Assembly: GCF_035920345.1 (NCBI RefSeq)
Contig: NZ_CP109149.1
Span: forward strand, 4,340,001-4,404,000
DNA: 64,000 bases
Direction: 5' to 3'
DNA from: Nocardia vinacea
GTDB taxonomy: Bacteria; Actinomycetota; Actinomycetes; Mycobacteriales; Mycobacteriaceae
Positions 53,308 to 63,710 of the stretch are shown here, in pieces. A program made the position numbers and the translations under genes. Each line of letters starts with the position of its first letter. The first letter of the stretch is position 1. The notes under the pieces are model-generated. The model searched no databases, was not told the origin of the DNA, and worked only from the letters and a program-made list of their open reading frames with translations.

Positions 53308-54586
53308 CGCCACCCCAGACCAAGGTCACCGTGGTCCCCTCCCCGGGTTGGGATTCCACGAATCCGGCGCCACCAGCCAGTTGACGCATCCGGCCGAGGA
53401 TGCTGACCGAGACGCCGAGCCGATCGGCGGGCACTCGGTCCAGATCGAAACCCGCGCCGTCGTCACGGAATACGACACGGATACCGCCCGCACTGATCGT
53501 CACCGTGACGGTGCGCTGCACGGTGCGGCCCGCAACGGTGGCGTGGCGCAGACTATTCCGCGCCGCCTCGGCCAGGGCGGCGGCGATGGTGCCCGCCGCG
53601 TGCACCGGCAGGCGCAGGTCATCGAGTCCGGCCCAGCGGCGCGCGGTGAATCGGATACCCGGATTCACCTCGTAGATAGCCGAGCGCAGGAAGCCGATCG
53701 CCGATTGCGCGTCCAGTCGGTCGGGTTCGGTATTGGTGCCGCGACATTCGTCGAGTTGTTCGAGCGTGCGTTCGGCCTGACTACGCAGCACCGGCGATTC
53801 GGCGCCCGCCCGCGAGGCGTCGAGCAGGGTCGACAGCACCGCGTCGTGGATCAATGCGGCGAAGCGGGCGCGCTCGCGATCCCGTGCCGCAGCCCCGGCC
53901 ACGGCGGCCGCGCGGCGGCTCGCGATCACCGATTCCCGGTCCACCCGCGCAGCCGCCGCGAGTGCGTAGACGCAGCACCACAGGAACAGCGCGCAGAGGC
54001 CGGCGGCCCTGGCGAAATCGCCGATCAGCGACCAGACCGTCGCATCGGGCAACACATACCGGTTCGCCAGTGCCGCGGTAGCCGCACCGACCAGGAGATA
54101 GCCGGTGGCCAGCGCCGGACGCCAGGCCAATACGGCCGCCAGCACGCCGAGCGCGAGCACCCGATACATCCACACCGACGTGGTGTCGTTCAACGGCACG
54201 GCATAGATGAACGGCATGGTCGTAAGTGCCGCAAGATAACTCACCGCGGCCGAACCGGCCACCACACGAATCGCCCTGCGGCCCATGGTGAACGAGACGA
54301 CCGCGAGCACCGGGAACCAGCCCAGCGCCAACCCGACCACCAGACTCGCCCACGGGCCGGAGACGAATTTCGCCTGGTCGGCGATATCGGGTAATTCGAC
54401 GATCGCGCCGATCACACCGGCGATTCCGACGGCCAGGCCCATCCGGCGCAGGATGCGATCCGAGGCCGCCTCGATAATCTTCTCCCTGGACACCGCGGTC
54501 CGCCCACGGCGCCACCGACTCGCCCGGAACGGGTCGGCGGAGCTCGCAGTGGTTATTGAGGTGTCCAGCGCGCTGGACGCGGTCAT
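53300..54586 (-). CDS. Sensor histidine kinase (NarL-partner type)
   Basis: 428 residues from ATG 54586, which overlaps the response-regulator stop (ATGA). Eight or so N-terminal helices to about residue 215, HisKA_3-like helices with RFAALIHDAVLSTLL (candidate phospho-acceptor His) and an HATPase_c domain with AEAARNSLRHA (N box) and FRDDGAGFD (G1 box), LGRMRQLAGGAGFVESQPGEGTTV (G2). It senses an unknown signal through the membrane domain and phosphorylates the neighbouring regulator. A longer start at 54619 would overlap the regulator by 37 bases. Confidence 0.9.
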   Translation of the reverse strand: MTASSALDTSITTASSADPFRASRWRRGRTAVSREKIIEAASDRILRRMGLAVGIAGVIGAIVELPDIADQAKFVSGPWASLVVGLALGWFPVLAVVSFTMGRRAIRVVAGSAAVSYLAALTTMPFIYAVPLNDTTSVWMYRVLALGVLAAVLAWRPALATGYLLVGAATAALANRYVLPDATVWSLIGDFARAAGLCALFLWCCVYALAAAARVDRESVIASRRAAAVAGAAARDRERARFAALIHDAVLSTLLDASRAGAESPVLRSQAERTLEQLDECRGTNTEPDRLDAQSAIGFLRSAIYEVNPGIRFTARRWAGLDDLRLPVHAAGTIAAALAEAARNSLRHATVAGRTVQRTVTVTISAGGIRVVFRDDGAGFDLDRVPADRLGVSVSILGRMRQLAGGAGFVESQPGEGTTVTLVWGGDG

Positions 54587-55266
54587 CCGCGGGGATGCCG
54601 CTCGGGAACCGGTAGCCATCCGTCCTCTACCGCCCGCTTGTAGAGGTCGGTCTTGGTGGGAGCCGGACGACCCGCATCGGCGTACTTCTGCCGGATGCGC
54701 CCCAGATAATCGTTGACGGTCTGTTCGGACAGACCCGTCAGCCGCGCGACGCGGGAGGCCTTCTCACCGGAGGCATAGAGGGTGAGTACCTCTTCCTGGC
54801 GCGGGCTCAGACCAACGTCGGACAGTTGCGGATCGCCGTCGATGGCGGCGGCCCAGTCGGTGGTCACCACCTGCTCACCCGAGGCGGCGCGGCGCACCGC
54901 CGCGACCACCGTCGGCACATCCTCGGATTTGCGCACCACGCCGAGCACACCGGCCTTCGCCGCGGCGCGCACCAGGAACGCGTTATCCGCGCCGGTGAAT
55001 ACGAGGACCTCGACGCCGCGGTTGCGCAGCGCGCGCACATTGTCTTCGGGCGAGGATCCGTCGGCCAGTCGCAGATCGAGAACGACCAGATCCAGCGGGG
55101 CGCTATGCGCCGCCGCCGCAAACAGTTCCGGCACGGTCCCTGCCGTCAGCACCAGATCGAGATCGGGTTCCGGCGCCAGCATCGCGGCAAGCCCGATCGC
55201 CACCGATTCGTGGTCTTCGACCAGCCCGATCCGGCGCGGTGCTGTTTCGCCCCCTTCGGCCCACAT
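54583..55266 (-). CDS. NarL/LuxR-type response regulator
   Basis: 227 residues from ATG 55266 (a GTG immediately upstream is an alternative). Receiver domain: RIGLVEDHESVAIGLAAML, phospho-acceptor Asp in LDLVVLDLRLADG, VLVFTGAD, and VVRKSED. The C-terminal HTH reads LSPRQEEVLTLYASGEKASRVARLTGLSEQTVNDYLGRIRQKYADAGRPAPTKTDLYK in outline, with a non-standard KTDLYKRAVEDG ending. It is the first gene of the operon with the kinase and the kinase-like membrane protein; targets are unknown. Confidence 0.92.
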   Translation of the reverse strand: MWAEGGETAPRRIGLVEDHESVAIGLAAMLAPEPDLDLVLTAGTVPELFAAAAHSAPLDLVVLDLRLADGSSPEDNVRALRNRGVEVLVFTGADNAFLVRAAAKAGVLGVVRKSEDVPTVVAAVRRAASGEQVVTTDWAAAIDGDPQLSDVGLSPRQEEVLTLYASGEKASRVARLTGLSEQTVNDYLGRIRQKYADAGRPAPTKTDLYKRAVEDGWLPVPERHPRG

Positions 55267-55383
55267 CACCTCGATACTCCGTTCCCGAGCAAACTCGTCA
55301 CATCCCCGCCGCTACAACGTCGCCTCGTAGTATGCCCGGATCCGCCGGATACCGGTCAGACACCAAAATTCGGGGGACGCGCA

Positions 55384-55836
55384 TTACCCCATGAGCTGCG
55401 CCGCAACGGTCGCGCCGAGTTCCCAGCACTGCTGGATCTCCTCCTTACCGGGCGCGCCCATCACGATGACCGGCGCGGCAACCTGCTCCCAGCCGAGTCC
55501 GGTGGTCACGCTGCGCACACCCCGTTCGGCCCCCTCGGTGCCTTCATTGCCGTGCAGATAGAAGCCGAACGGCCGACCGCGCGTCGAATCGAGGCACGGG
55601 TAGTAGAACGTGTCGAACGCATGCTTGAGCGCGCCGGACATATAGCCCAGATTCGCCGGGCTACCGAGCAGATAACCATCAGCGGCCAACACATCGCTCG
55701 CGGTGACCGCGAGAGCAGCCCTGCGCTCGACCTCCACCCCCTCGATCTCCGGATCCGTCGCTCCCGAGACAACCGCCTCGAACATCGCCTGCATATGCGG
55801 TGACGGAGTGTGATGAATGATCAGCAGCCGCGGCAC
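55384..55836 (-). CDS. Flavodoxin-fold NADPH/FMN-binding protein
   Basis: 150 residues from GTG 55836. Features of small FMN reductases/flavodoxins: LLIIHHTPSPHMQAMFEAV (phosphate loop TPSP), DGYLLGSPANLGYMSGALKHAFDTFYYP (GSPAN isoalloxazine loop) and FYLHGNEGTEGAERGV. The fold binds FMN and could act as an NAD(P)H quinone or flavin reductase; a flavin reductase could in principle support the halogenase, but the two are 42 kb apart. The 5' limit is uncertain because no ribosome-binding site is seen. Confidence 0.82.
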   Translation of the reverse strand: MPRLLIIHHTPSPHMQAMFEAVVSGATDPEIEGVEVERRAALAVTASDVLAADGYLLGSPANLGYMSGALKHAFDTFYYPCLDSTRGRPFGFYLHGNEGTEGAERGVRSVTTGLGWEQVAAPVIVMGAPGKEEIQQCWELGATVAAQLMG

Positions 55837-56055
55837 ATCCAGCAGCGTACTGCCGCCCTGAACTCGAGTCTGGTCTAAGGGTGCCCGGCTATTGACTGGC
55901 GACAAAAATAGGAGGAAAATAAAGGTTTACACCAGAAAATCGGAAGTGCCGAACTGTCGGCGGAGACGTCCAAAGGCATGGGAGACACTTTCGAGGATCT
56001 GGCCAGGCCCCCGGCAAGCCAGTCGAATACCGGAGCTGTCAGCGACGACTGAAAC

Positions 56056-56823
56056 TCATGGAGTTCGATGGAGACTACCGGGGACTGCTCTGTGTGGGGG
56101 TCTTTGCTCGAGGGCCTGTTCCCCGAAGGGCTTAAATCCGAAGTGCCTTCGATTCCAGTTATTCGTGCGTATCCCGACGACGCACACATCGAGCCCACGA
56201 GAATGCACTGATGGCGCAGCCTTCTCTCGATGTTTGCCTCCACCACGGCCACGTCGTGCCCAGCCAGCTGAGATCGGTATTCGGGCATGGCGATCGCGGC
56301 CACCGGTCACGCGTCGGCGAGTATGAACATGTGCCTCGGCCAGCGATCGCAGATTCCGGATGGCGCGATCGGTATCGATCAGCGCACTGTGGACAGTGAT
56401 CGAGCGCCGTGCCGCCTGGGCGCCTCGCGCCATCAGGACCTGCTCGGCAGGATCGTCCGCATCGATCTGATCGAGCATGCCCACCAGTTCCCAAAGCACT
56501 TCACTGACCCGTGGCAAGCCCTCATCCGATCCTGCACCGAGCAACAACTTGCCGACACTGCCGCGAAACAACATCGTGCCGATCACGTGATTGACGAACG
56601 ACACCATCAGCGCGCACCCGAGGAACATCGGAAGAAACACCAAATCGCGCGGAGTGAACTGGAACAGCCCCCACACCAAGCCGAAAGCGGCGGCCGGCGC
56701 CAGCAGCACATCCGCGGTCGCGGGCAGCATCAACCGCCCCTCGCCAGCAGCCTCCGGCACCCGCACCGGCTCTGGTGCAGGTTGATATGAGGGCGGATTC
56801 GGCGGGTAGCCGTACGAATTCAC
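56056..56823 (-). CDS. RDD-like membrane protein; C-terminal reading frame doubtful
   Basis: From GTG 56823 (NSYGYPPNPP, a proline/tyrosine-rich start) there are two or three hydrophobic helices (ADVLLAPAAAFGLVWGLFQF and LVFLPMFLGCALMVSFVNHVIG) and FRGSVGKLLLG, resembling RDD-family proteins, followed by a helical soluble region to about residue 170. After HVHTRRR (near 56310) the frame loses its GC3 bias and becomes Arg/Gly-rich; the neighbouring frame (PEYRSQLAGHDVAVVEANIE) is more protein-like. A frameshift is likely, so the true C-terminus is uncertain. Confidence 0.5.
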   Translation of the reverse strand: MNSYGYPPNPPSYQPAPEPVRVPEAAGEGRLMLPATADVLLAPAAAFGLVWGLFQFTPRDLVFLPMFLGCALMVSFVNHVIGTMLFRGSVGKLLLGAGSDEGLPRVSEVLWELVGMLDQIDADDPAEQVLMARGAQAARRSITVHSALIDTDRAIRNLRSLAEAHVHTRRRVTGGRDRHARIPISAGWARRGRGGGKHREKAAPSVHSRGLDVCVVGIRTNNWNRRHFGFKPFGEQALEQRPPHRAVPGSLHRTP

Positions 56824-57180
56824 GATATCCGATTCCGGCAGAGCAGCCAGTCGCAAACCACCTCCAGCCAGTCTTTTACATTCCTTCGACATCGCTGGAG
56901 AGCTGCCGACAGCCGCCGAGCGGGAGGTATGGTGGATGTCCGGCCTCGAAACTCTCTCTGCCGCAGCGGATTCAGCATCGAAACGTGCTGCGCCTCGTCG
57001 ATTTCGCCCGAGCTATACCCGAGCCCTCGCCGAAAATCAATGAGCGGCCGCGCGCACAATCTCAATGGAATGTAAAAAAGTAGCCGCTGGGTAACTCTTC
57101 CTCCCTCGACGTGATTGAATCGCGATGGCGGACAACGCGATCTATCAACGGCGAAGATAAGGACTTGCAGGACTTCGGAT

Positions 57181-57864
57181 ATGACTGACCCACAAAATCC
57201 CACGCCCCAGCACCAGCCCGGCGGCTGGCCGCCGCAGCAGCCACCCGGCGCGCAGCCCGCACCGCCGCCATATGGTGCGCAGCAGGCACCGCAGCCTTAC
57301 AGCGCGCAACCCGCACCGCCACCGTATGGAGCACAGCCATACGGTGCCCCGCAACAGCATCCGCCGCAGTACGGCGCACCGCAGGCCTATGGACAGCCCG
57401 CGTATCCGCCGGCTCCTGGTGGGCATTACCCGCAGCGGCCCCAGAAGAGTGGTGTCGCGCTACCACTGATCCTCGGCGGCGGTTTCGTGGTGCTGATCGT
57501 GATCGGCGTCGTCGCCTACTTCATGTTCTCCGGTAGCGGCGGCATCGGTAATTCCAGCGACCCGCGTGAAGTGGCCCAAGCGTTCGTCAACGGCACAGGC
57601 GACGAAGACATGATCTGCTCATCGGATCGCAACAAGTTCAAGAATACAAAGACCACAGTTACGGCGACCGCGGTGCCGAAGGTCGACGCGAAATCCACTC
57701 TGAAGAGCGTCGATGTGCCTTCGGGCAGCAACGAGGGCACCTTCACGGTGAGTGTGTCGGTGAATGTCAGCGGCCGCAACACTACCAAGAACATCACCTA
57801 CGACCTGATCAAAGAAGACGGCGACTGGAAGGTCTGTGGCCTGACGAAAGCCCTGACCAAGTAG
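57181..57864 (+). CDS. Pro/Gln/Tyr-rich single-pass membrane protein with extracytoplasmic domain
   Basis: 227 residues from ATG 57181 (AAGGA upstream near 57160). Cytosolic N-terminal 85 residues of repeated PYGAQ/APPPYGAQ units, one membrane helix (VALPLILGGGFVVLIVIGVVAYFMF), then an exported domain with two cysteines (EDMICSSD and WKVCGLT) and a beta-sheet layout typical of DUF4878/NTF2-like lumazine-binding-type domains. Family assignment is tentative; similar Pro-rich membrane proteins are abundant in nocardiae. No partner gene is evident. Confidence 0.8.
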   Translation: MTDPQNPTPQHQPGGWPPQQPPGAQPAPPPYGAQQAPQPYSAQPAPPPYGAQPYGAPQQHPPQYGAPQAYGQPAYPPAPGGHYPQRPQKSGVALPLILGGGFVVLIVIGVVAYFMFSGSGGIGNSSDPREVAQAFVNGTGDEDMICSSDRNKFKNTKTTVTATAVPKVDAKSTLKSVDVPSGSNEGTFTVSVSVNVSGRNTTKNITYDLIKEDGDWKVCGLTKALTK

Positions 57865-58140
57865 ATCCGTGGCCGAGCATCCGTTCACCGTCATCCCCAC
57901 TGTCGGTTACGAATTCGCGCGATTCGGCGAGCCGCGCGCTCATCATCGCCGAATACTCGGCGCTTTCGAATCATTCAAACGGAGGACTCCCCCGACCTGA
58001 CCGACCTGTATGTCGATTCGATGTCGAGGGCATCCAGTTCGTCCGTCGTCCACTCGACGAGATCGTCGACCTCATGACCCAACGCGGTCACCAGGTCGTC
58101 GGTCCGTACGGAGGCCCCTATTGTTCGGCAGGGCGGGTGA

Positions 58141-59913
<1,773 letters not shown>

Positions 59914-59926
59914 CGTTCCTCCAAAG

Positions 59927-59948
59927 CATGTAGAATTACAACTACATG
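59927..59948. promoter_or_regulatory. MarR palindromic operator
   Basis: CATGTAG-AATTACAA-CTACATG, perfect 7-bp arms (59927-59933, 59942-59948) with an AT-rich 8-bp spacer in a GC-rich genome, inside the 44-base gap between two divergent MarR genes. A single MarR dimer could control both starts. Confidence 0.82.
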
Positions 59949-59957
59949 TAATATGAC

Positions 59958-60410
59958 ATGAAAGTAGACCGGATGGAAGAGCGCGAGGCGGTGACCGCGG
60001 CCGTCGAGGCGGCGATGGTGCGGATCCGACGGCGGCAGACCCGCGGGGCACTCGGCAAAGATTCGCCGGTACCGATCGCGGTGTTCCGGGTGCTGGACGC
60101 GGTAGCAGGCGCGAATGCGGACACCGTCGGAACCCTGGCCCCGGCATTGGGCGTCGATCAGCCACGCGCGAGTCGCCTTGTCGCCCAGGCAGTTTCATCC
60201 GGCCACCTCGAGCGGGTGGCGGATCAGCAGGACGGCAGGCGAGCCGTCCTACGACTGACCCCCGCCGGACGCGCCGTCGTCACCGCAGCGCGCGACGGCC
60301 GCCGCAGCGCGATGGCGGCCGCCATGGCGGACTGGACCGACCGTGAGCGCACCGAATTCGCCCGCCTGCTCGGACGATTCGTCGACGCCCTCGACACGAA
60401 GCAAACCTGA
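59958..60410 (+). CDS. MarR-family regulator (divergent partner)
   Basis: 150 residues from ATG 59958, ten bases after the palindrome, with no ribosome-binding site (an ATG at 59973 is an alternative). MarR fold: VFRVLDAVAGANADTVGTLAPALGVDQPRASRLVAQAVSSGHLERVADQQDGRRAVLRLTPAGRAV in outline (recognition helix DQPRASRLV). Distant in sequence from the first MarR protein, so not a recent duplication. Possibly translated from a leaderless transcript. Confidence 0.88.
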   Translation: MKVDRMEEREAVTAAVEAAMVRIRRRQTRGALGKDSPVPIAVFRVLDAVAGANADTVGTLAPALGVDQPRASRLVAQAVSSGHLERVADQQDGRRAVLRLTPAGRAVVTAARDGRRSAMAAAMADWTDRERTEFARLLGRFVDALDTKQT

Positions 60411-60469
60411 ATACCGTCGTGGCACACCCGTTTTGGCAACTGCGCACCCCGGGTGGGCACACCGCCAGG

Positions 60470-61576
60470 CTAATCGAACACAATGACCTGCCGCAGCGCA
60501 TGCCCGGCAGCGAGTTCGTCCATGGCGCGGTTGATTTCGTCCAATCCGACGTGCGAGGAAACCAGCTTCTCGACAGGCAACCGACCCTCGCGCCACATGC
60601 GAACGTACTCCGGGATATCGCGGGAGGGCACCGCCGAACCGAGGTAGCTGCCGATGATGGTGCGGCCTTGCGCGACCAACGCAAGGGGTGAAATGCTTGC
60701 ACGGGCATCGGGAGCAGGTAGTCCGACGGTGACGGTCGCACCGCCGGGACCTGTTGCGGCAACAGCGGTTTCGAAGGCGCGGACATTACCCGCGGCCTCG
60801 ACCACGACATCCGCCTGGATGCCCTGTTCCGCGAGTTCGGTCGGTGTATACGCGGCGCTCGCGCCGAGTTCCTTTGCGATAGCAAGCTTTTCCGGCACGG
60901 TATCGACGGCGATCACCTCATGCGCACCGAGCGACACCGCGACGAGCACCGCCGCCATGCCGACGCCGCCGAGCCCAACCACCATGATCCGATCTGCCAC
61001 ACCGGGTTTCGCGGAGTTGAGCAGCGCACCACCACCGGTGAGCACCGCGCAGCCCAGTACCGCGGCAACCTCCGGCGGCACATCGGCATCGACCGGAACC
61101 ACCGATCGGCGATCGACGACGGCGTACGTCGCGAAGGCGGACACGCCGAGGTGATGGTGCACCTCCGCGCCCTCGCGGTGCAGCCGCCGCCCACCGTTCA
61201 ATAGCTCACCTGCATTATTGGCAACACTGCCCGGCCCACACGGCGTGCGGCCGTCACTGGCACAGCCCGCACACTCCCCACACCGCGGCAGAAAGGTCAT
61301 TACCACGCGCTGCCCCACCGCGAGATCACTGCCACCGGGACCGATCGCTTCGACGATGCCCGCGGCCTCGTGGCCGAGCAGCATCGGCACCGGTCGCACC
61401 CGGTTTCCGTCCACCACCGACAGGTCGGAATGACACAGGCCGGCGGCCTCGATCCGCACCAGCAGCTCACCCGGCCCCGGCTCCCCCAGATCCAGCTCAC
61501 AGACGGTGATCGGCGCCGACTCGGCGAACGGCGTGGGCGCTGCGATCCGCTCCAGGACCGCCCCTCGAATCTTCAT
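60470..61576 (-). CDS. Zinc-dependent alcohol dehydrogenase (class III-like)
   Basis: 368 residues. MDR-superfamily motifs: GLCHSDLSVVDGNR (catalytic zinc Cys), GHEAAGIVEAIGPG, CGECAGCASDGRTPC (structural-zinc Cys cluster), VGLGGVGMAAVLVAVSLGAHEVIAVD (Rossmann). The N-terminus MKIRGAVLERIAAPTPF and TFLPRCGECAGC resemble nicotinoprotein/class III NAD-dependent dehydrogenases of actinobacteria. Substrate not deducible. It is convergent with the MarR gene at 59958-60410 (59-base gap), which might control it indirectly. Confidence 0.92.
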   Translation of the reverse strand: MKIRGAVLERIAAPTPFAESAPITVCELDLGEPGPGELLVRIEAAGLCHSDLSVVDGNRVRPVPMLLGHEAAGIVEAIGPGGSDLAVGQRVVMTFLPRCGECAGCASDGRTPCGPGSVANNAGELLNGGRRLHREGAEVHHHLGVSAFATYAVVDRRSVVPVDADVPPEVAAVLGCAVLTGGGALLNSAKPGVADRIMVVGLGGVGMAAVLVAVSLGAHEVIAVDTVPEKLAIAKELGASAAYTPTELAEQGIQADVVVEAAGNVRAFETAVAATGPGGATVTVGLPAPDARASISPLALVAQGRTIIGSYLGSAVPSRDIPEYVRMWREGRLPVEKLVSSHVGLDEINRAMDELAAGHALRQVIVFD

Positions 61577-61774
61577 TCCACGACGCTACCGCGCAGCGTC
61601 ACAGACAGAGAAGCGGGTCACAGCCGGACACGCGGTCGAGGAAACATGGTGCCGATCACTCAGGGTGGCACGGTGGGTAGTGATTCGCTAACCTCGACGC
61701 CCGTGACGGTGCTCCCGTAGGCCGCCTTGTACCGAGCCCGGGGTCGGGACCGTCACGACACAAGGAGAAATCCC

Positions 61775-62170
61775 CTGTCAGTACAGTTCAATCACACCAT
61801 TGTCGGATGTCGCGACAATCGGGTGTCCGCCGAATTCTGGTCGGACATCCTGGGTTTGGAACTAGGAAAAGAGTGGGGCCCGTTCATCCCACTTCCCACG
61901 GGTAACGGAGTCACCTTCGACTTCGCGAACGTGCCGGAACACATCTCCGAAATCCAGCCCCAGCATTACGCATTCCTGATCTCCGAGGCCGAGTTCGATG
62001 CGGCCTACGCCAAGATCCAGCGCTACAAACTGGAGCACTGGGCCGACCCGCGCCAACAGGGCGTCAACGAGATCAACCACAATGATGGCGGTCGCGGCGT
62101 CTACTTCCTCGACCCCAACGGCCACTTCTTGGAGCTGATCACCGTCCCGTACGGCGGTTGGCCGACGTAG
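61775..62170 (+). CDS. VOC-family (glyoxalase/dioxygenase fold) protein, probable CTG start
   Basis: 131 residues if translation begins at CTG 61775, seven bases after AAGGAG; the only other in-frame start is TTG 61727, with no site. VOC motifs: QFNHTIVGCRDNRVSAEFWSDILGLELG, HYAFLISEAEFDAAYAKI, and GRGVYFLDPNGHFLELITVPYGG. Metal ligands His (NHT) and Glu (LELI) are present. Members carry out glyoxalase, dioxygenase or fosfomycin-resistance-type reactions; here the substrate is unknown. Confidence 0.85.
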   Translation: MSVQFNHTIVGCRDNRVSAEFWSDILGLELGKEWGPFIPLPTGNGVTFDFANVPEHISEIQPQHYAFLISEAEFDAAYAKIQRYKLEHWADPRQQGVNEINHNDGGRGVYFLDPNGHFLELITVPYGGWPT

Positions 62171-62260
62171 TGCACACCGTCGGGGCAGCCGCCAACCGCA
62201 GCTGCCCCGACGGTTGGTTCGTGAAGCCCCACTGGCCTGCTCGCGCGGGTCGGCTGAGCG

Positions 62261-63664
62261 TCACACCGCGGCGGTCGGCGGCCAGGGATTGGGTTTGACG
62301 CTGCTCGGTTTGCGGGTCGGCGCGTCATCCCAATCGAAGTGGTTGCCCACCCAGGCCTTCGGGCGATCGAAGTGGATTTCCTGGGCGGCGAAACGGGTGC
62401 CGATAAAGGAGATGTCGCCGAAGAAGTCGCCTTCGGTGAAATCGACTATGCGCCCGCCGAGCACTGTCCGCAGGAACCTGACGCCACCGTGGAACTCGGC
62501 CCGCGCGAAGTCCGTTTCGCGGGTGCCTCTGTTTCGTAGTCGATTCGACGCACCTACTCTGGCCTCGTCGAAGGCCGTGAGCGTGGCGTAGAACTGCGCG
62601 CCTCTGAATGTGACACGGGCACTCACGAATTCGGCGCGATCGAAGGCGATGTGGTCACCATCGAAGGCGGCACGCTCGAACGAGGTCAGCTCCGCCCGGA
62701 ACTTCGCGTCCTGGAACGAGGTTCGCGTGCCGAGGAAGCGGGCGCCGCTGCAGTTGGTGCGCGGGCCTTGGAAGCAAGCGCTCTCGAACGACACCGAACC
62801 TTCGAATGTGACATCGGCGAAGGTGGTGCCGTTACCTGCCTGTTCGCGCTTTTCGATGCGGCTGGTATCGAACTTCGCGTGGTCGAACAGCGCAGGGCCG
62901 TCCCGGAACGTCGCACCGCGGAAGGTGACATGGTGGCCGTCGAAACGCACGCGCTCGAACGTCGTCGGCCCGATGAAGGTCGCCCCGGCGAACGACGTAT
63001 GCCGCCCCGAGAACACCGCGTCCCGGAAATCGACCTGCTCCAGCACCGCGCCGTTGAAGGTCAGGTTGCACGCGGACCACAGGATGTCCGCAGATGGTCT
63101 CAGGTGTTGGGCGATCACGCGGACGATGGCGCGACGCACCTCCCGATCGTTCTGCCGGAACTGGTAGACCCGCTCGACTTTGATCCCGGCTTCGTCCGCC
63201 GATTCGGCCCGCGAGACAAGATGATTCGCGCCATCGGCCGGTTCGTACGGCAGCTGCAGATATCCGCACAGCACATCGATGCACTGCTGTCTTCGACTCG
63301 GTGCAGAGAACTCATCGGCCACCCCCGCCATCGCATAGACCCCGGCAATCCGCACGGCCACATCCGCATCCCCCAACTGCCGCGCCGCCGCCCCGAACAA
63401 CTCCGCGAACCGCCCGCGCTCCAGATCCCGCTGGCGCCGATACGCCACCACCAGCGCGACCGCTCCGCCAACCCCGGCGGCCACCGACAGCGCGATCTTG
63501 GTGAGGTCCAACTGATTCGGCGTCTCGGCCTTCGCACCCAGCAACCACCACAACAACCACCAGGTCAGCCCGGCAATCACCAATCCACCGACAACCGCAC
63601 CCAACACCGCGAGCAACAGTGCCGCGCGGTGTAGTCGGTCGCCCAACCGCCCCCATCGCATCAC
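62261..63664 (-). CDS. Pentapeptide-repeat membrane protein
   Basis: 467 residues. Two N-terminal helices (LLLAVLGAVVGGLVIAGLTWWLLWWLLG and KIALSVAAGVGGAVALVVAY), a helical linker with RQRDLERGRFAELFGAAARQLGDADVAVRIAGVYAMAGVADE, then about 230 residues of pentapeptide-like units (VFSGRHTSFAGATFIGPTTFERVRFDG..., A/F at the i position) forming a right-handed quadrilateral beta-helix. The RLG.. linker is common in bacterial membrane pentapeptide proteins related to DNA-mimic or envelope roles, function unknown. Pro-rich tail (TRKPSSVKPNPWPP). Confidence 0.88.
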   Translation of the reverse strand: MMRWGRLGDRLHRAALLLAVLGAVVGGLVIAGLTWWLLWWLLGAKAETPNQLDLTKIALSVAAGVGGAVALVVAYRRQRDLERGRFAELFGAAARQLGDADVAVRIAGVYAMAGVADEFSAPSRRQQCIDVLCGYLQLPYEPADGANHLVSRAESADEAGIKVERVYQFRQNDREVRRAIVRVIAQHLRPSADILWSACNLTFNGAVLEQVDFRDAVFSGRHTSFAGATFIGPTTFERVRFDGHHVTFRGATFRDGPALFDHAKFDTSRIEKREQAGNGTTFADVTFEGSVSFESACFQGPRTNCSGARFLGTRTSFQDAKFRAELTSFERAAFDGDHIAFDRAEFVSARVTFRGAQFYATLTAFDEARVGASNRLRNRGTRETDFARAEFHGGVRFLRTVLGGRIVDFTEGDFFGDISFIGTRFAAQEIHFDRPKAWVGNHFDWDDAPTRKPSSVKPNPWPPTAAV

Positions 63665-63710
63665 CGCATGGTAGCCGGATCGTCGCTCACCGACTACCCG
63701 GCCAGATCAG

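Noticed and set aside
55875..56303. Separate gene at the 3' side of the RDD-like protein
   Set aside because: Only its first 30 residues look coding; the rest is atypical, so it more likely reflects a frameshift of the upstream gene.
57865..58140. Small genes between the Pro-rich membrane protein and the TPR-like gene
   Set aside because: Short frames on both strands lack start signals and family features; treated as intergenic (about 275 bases).
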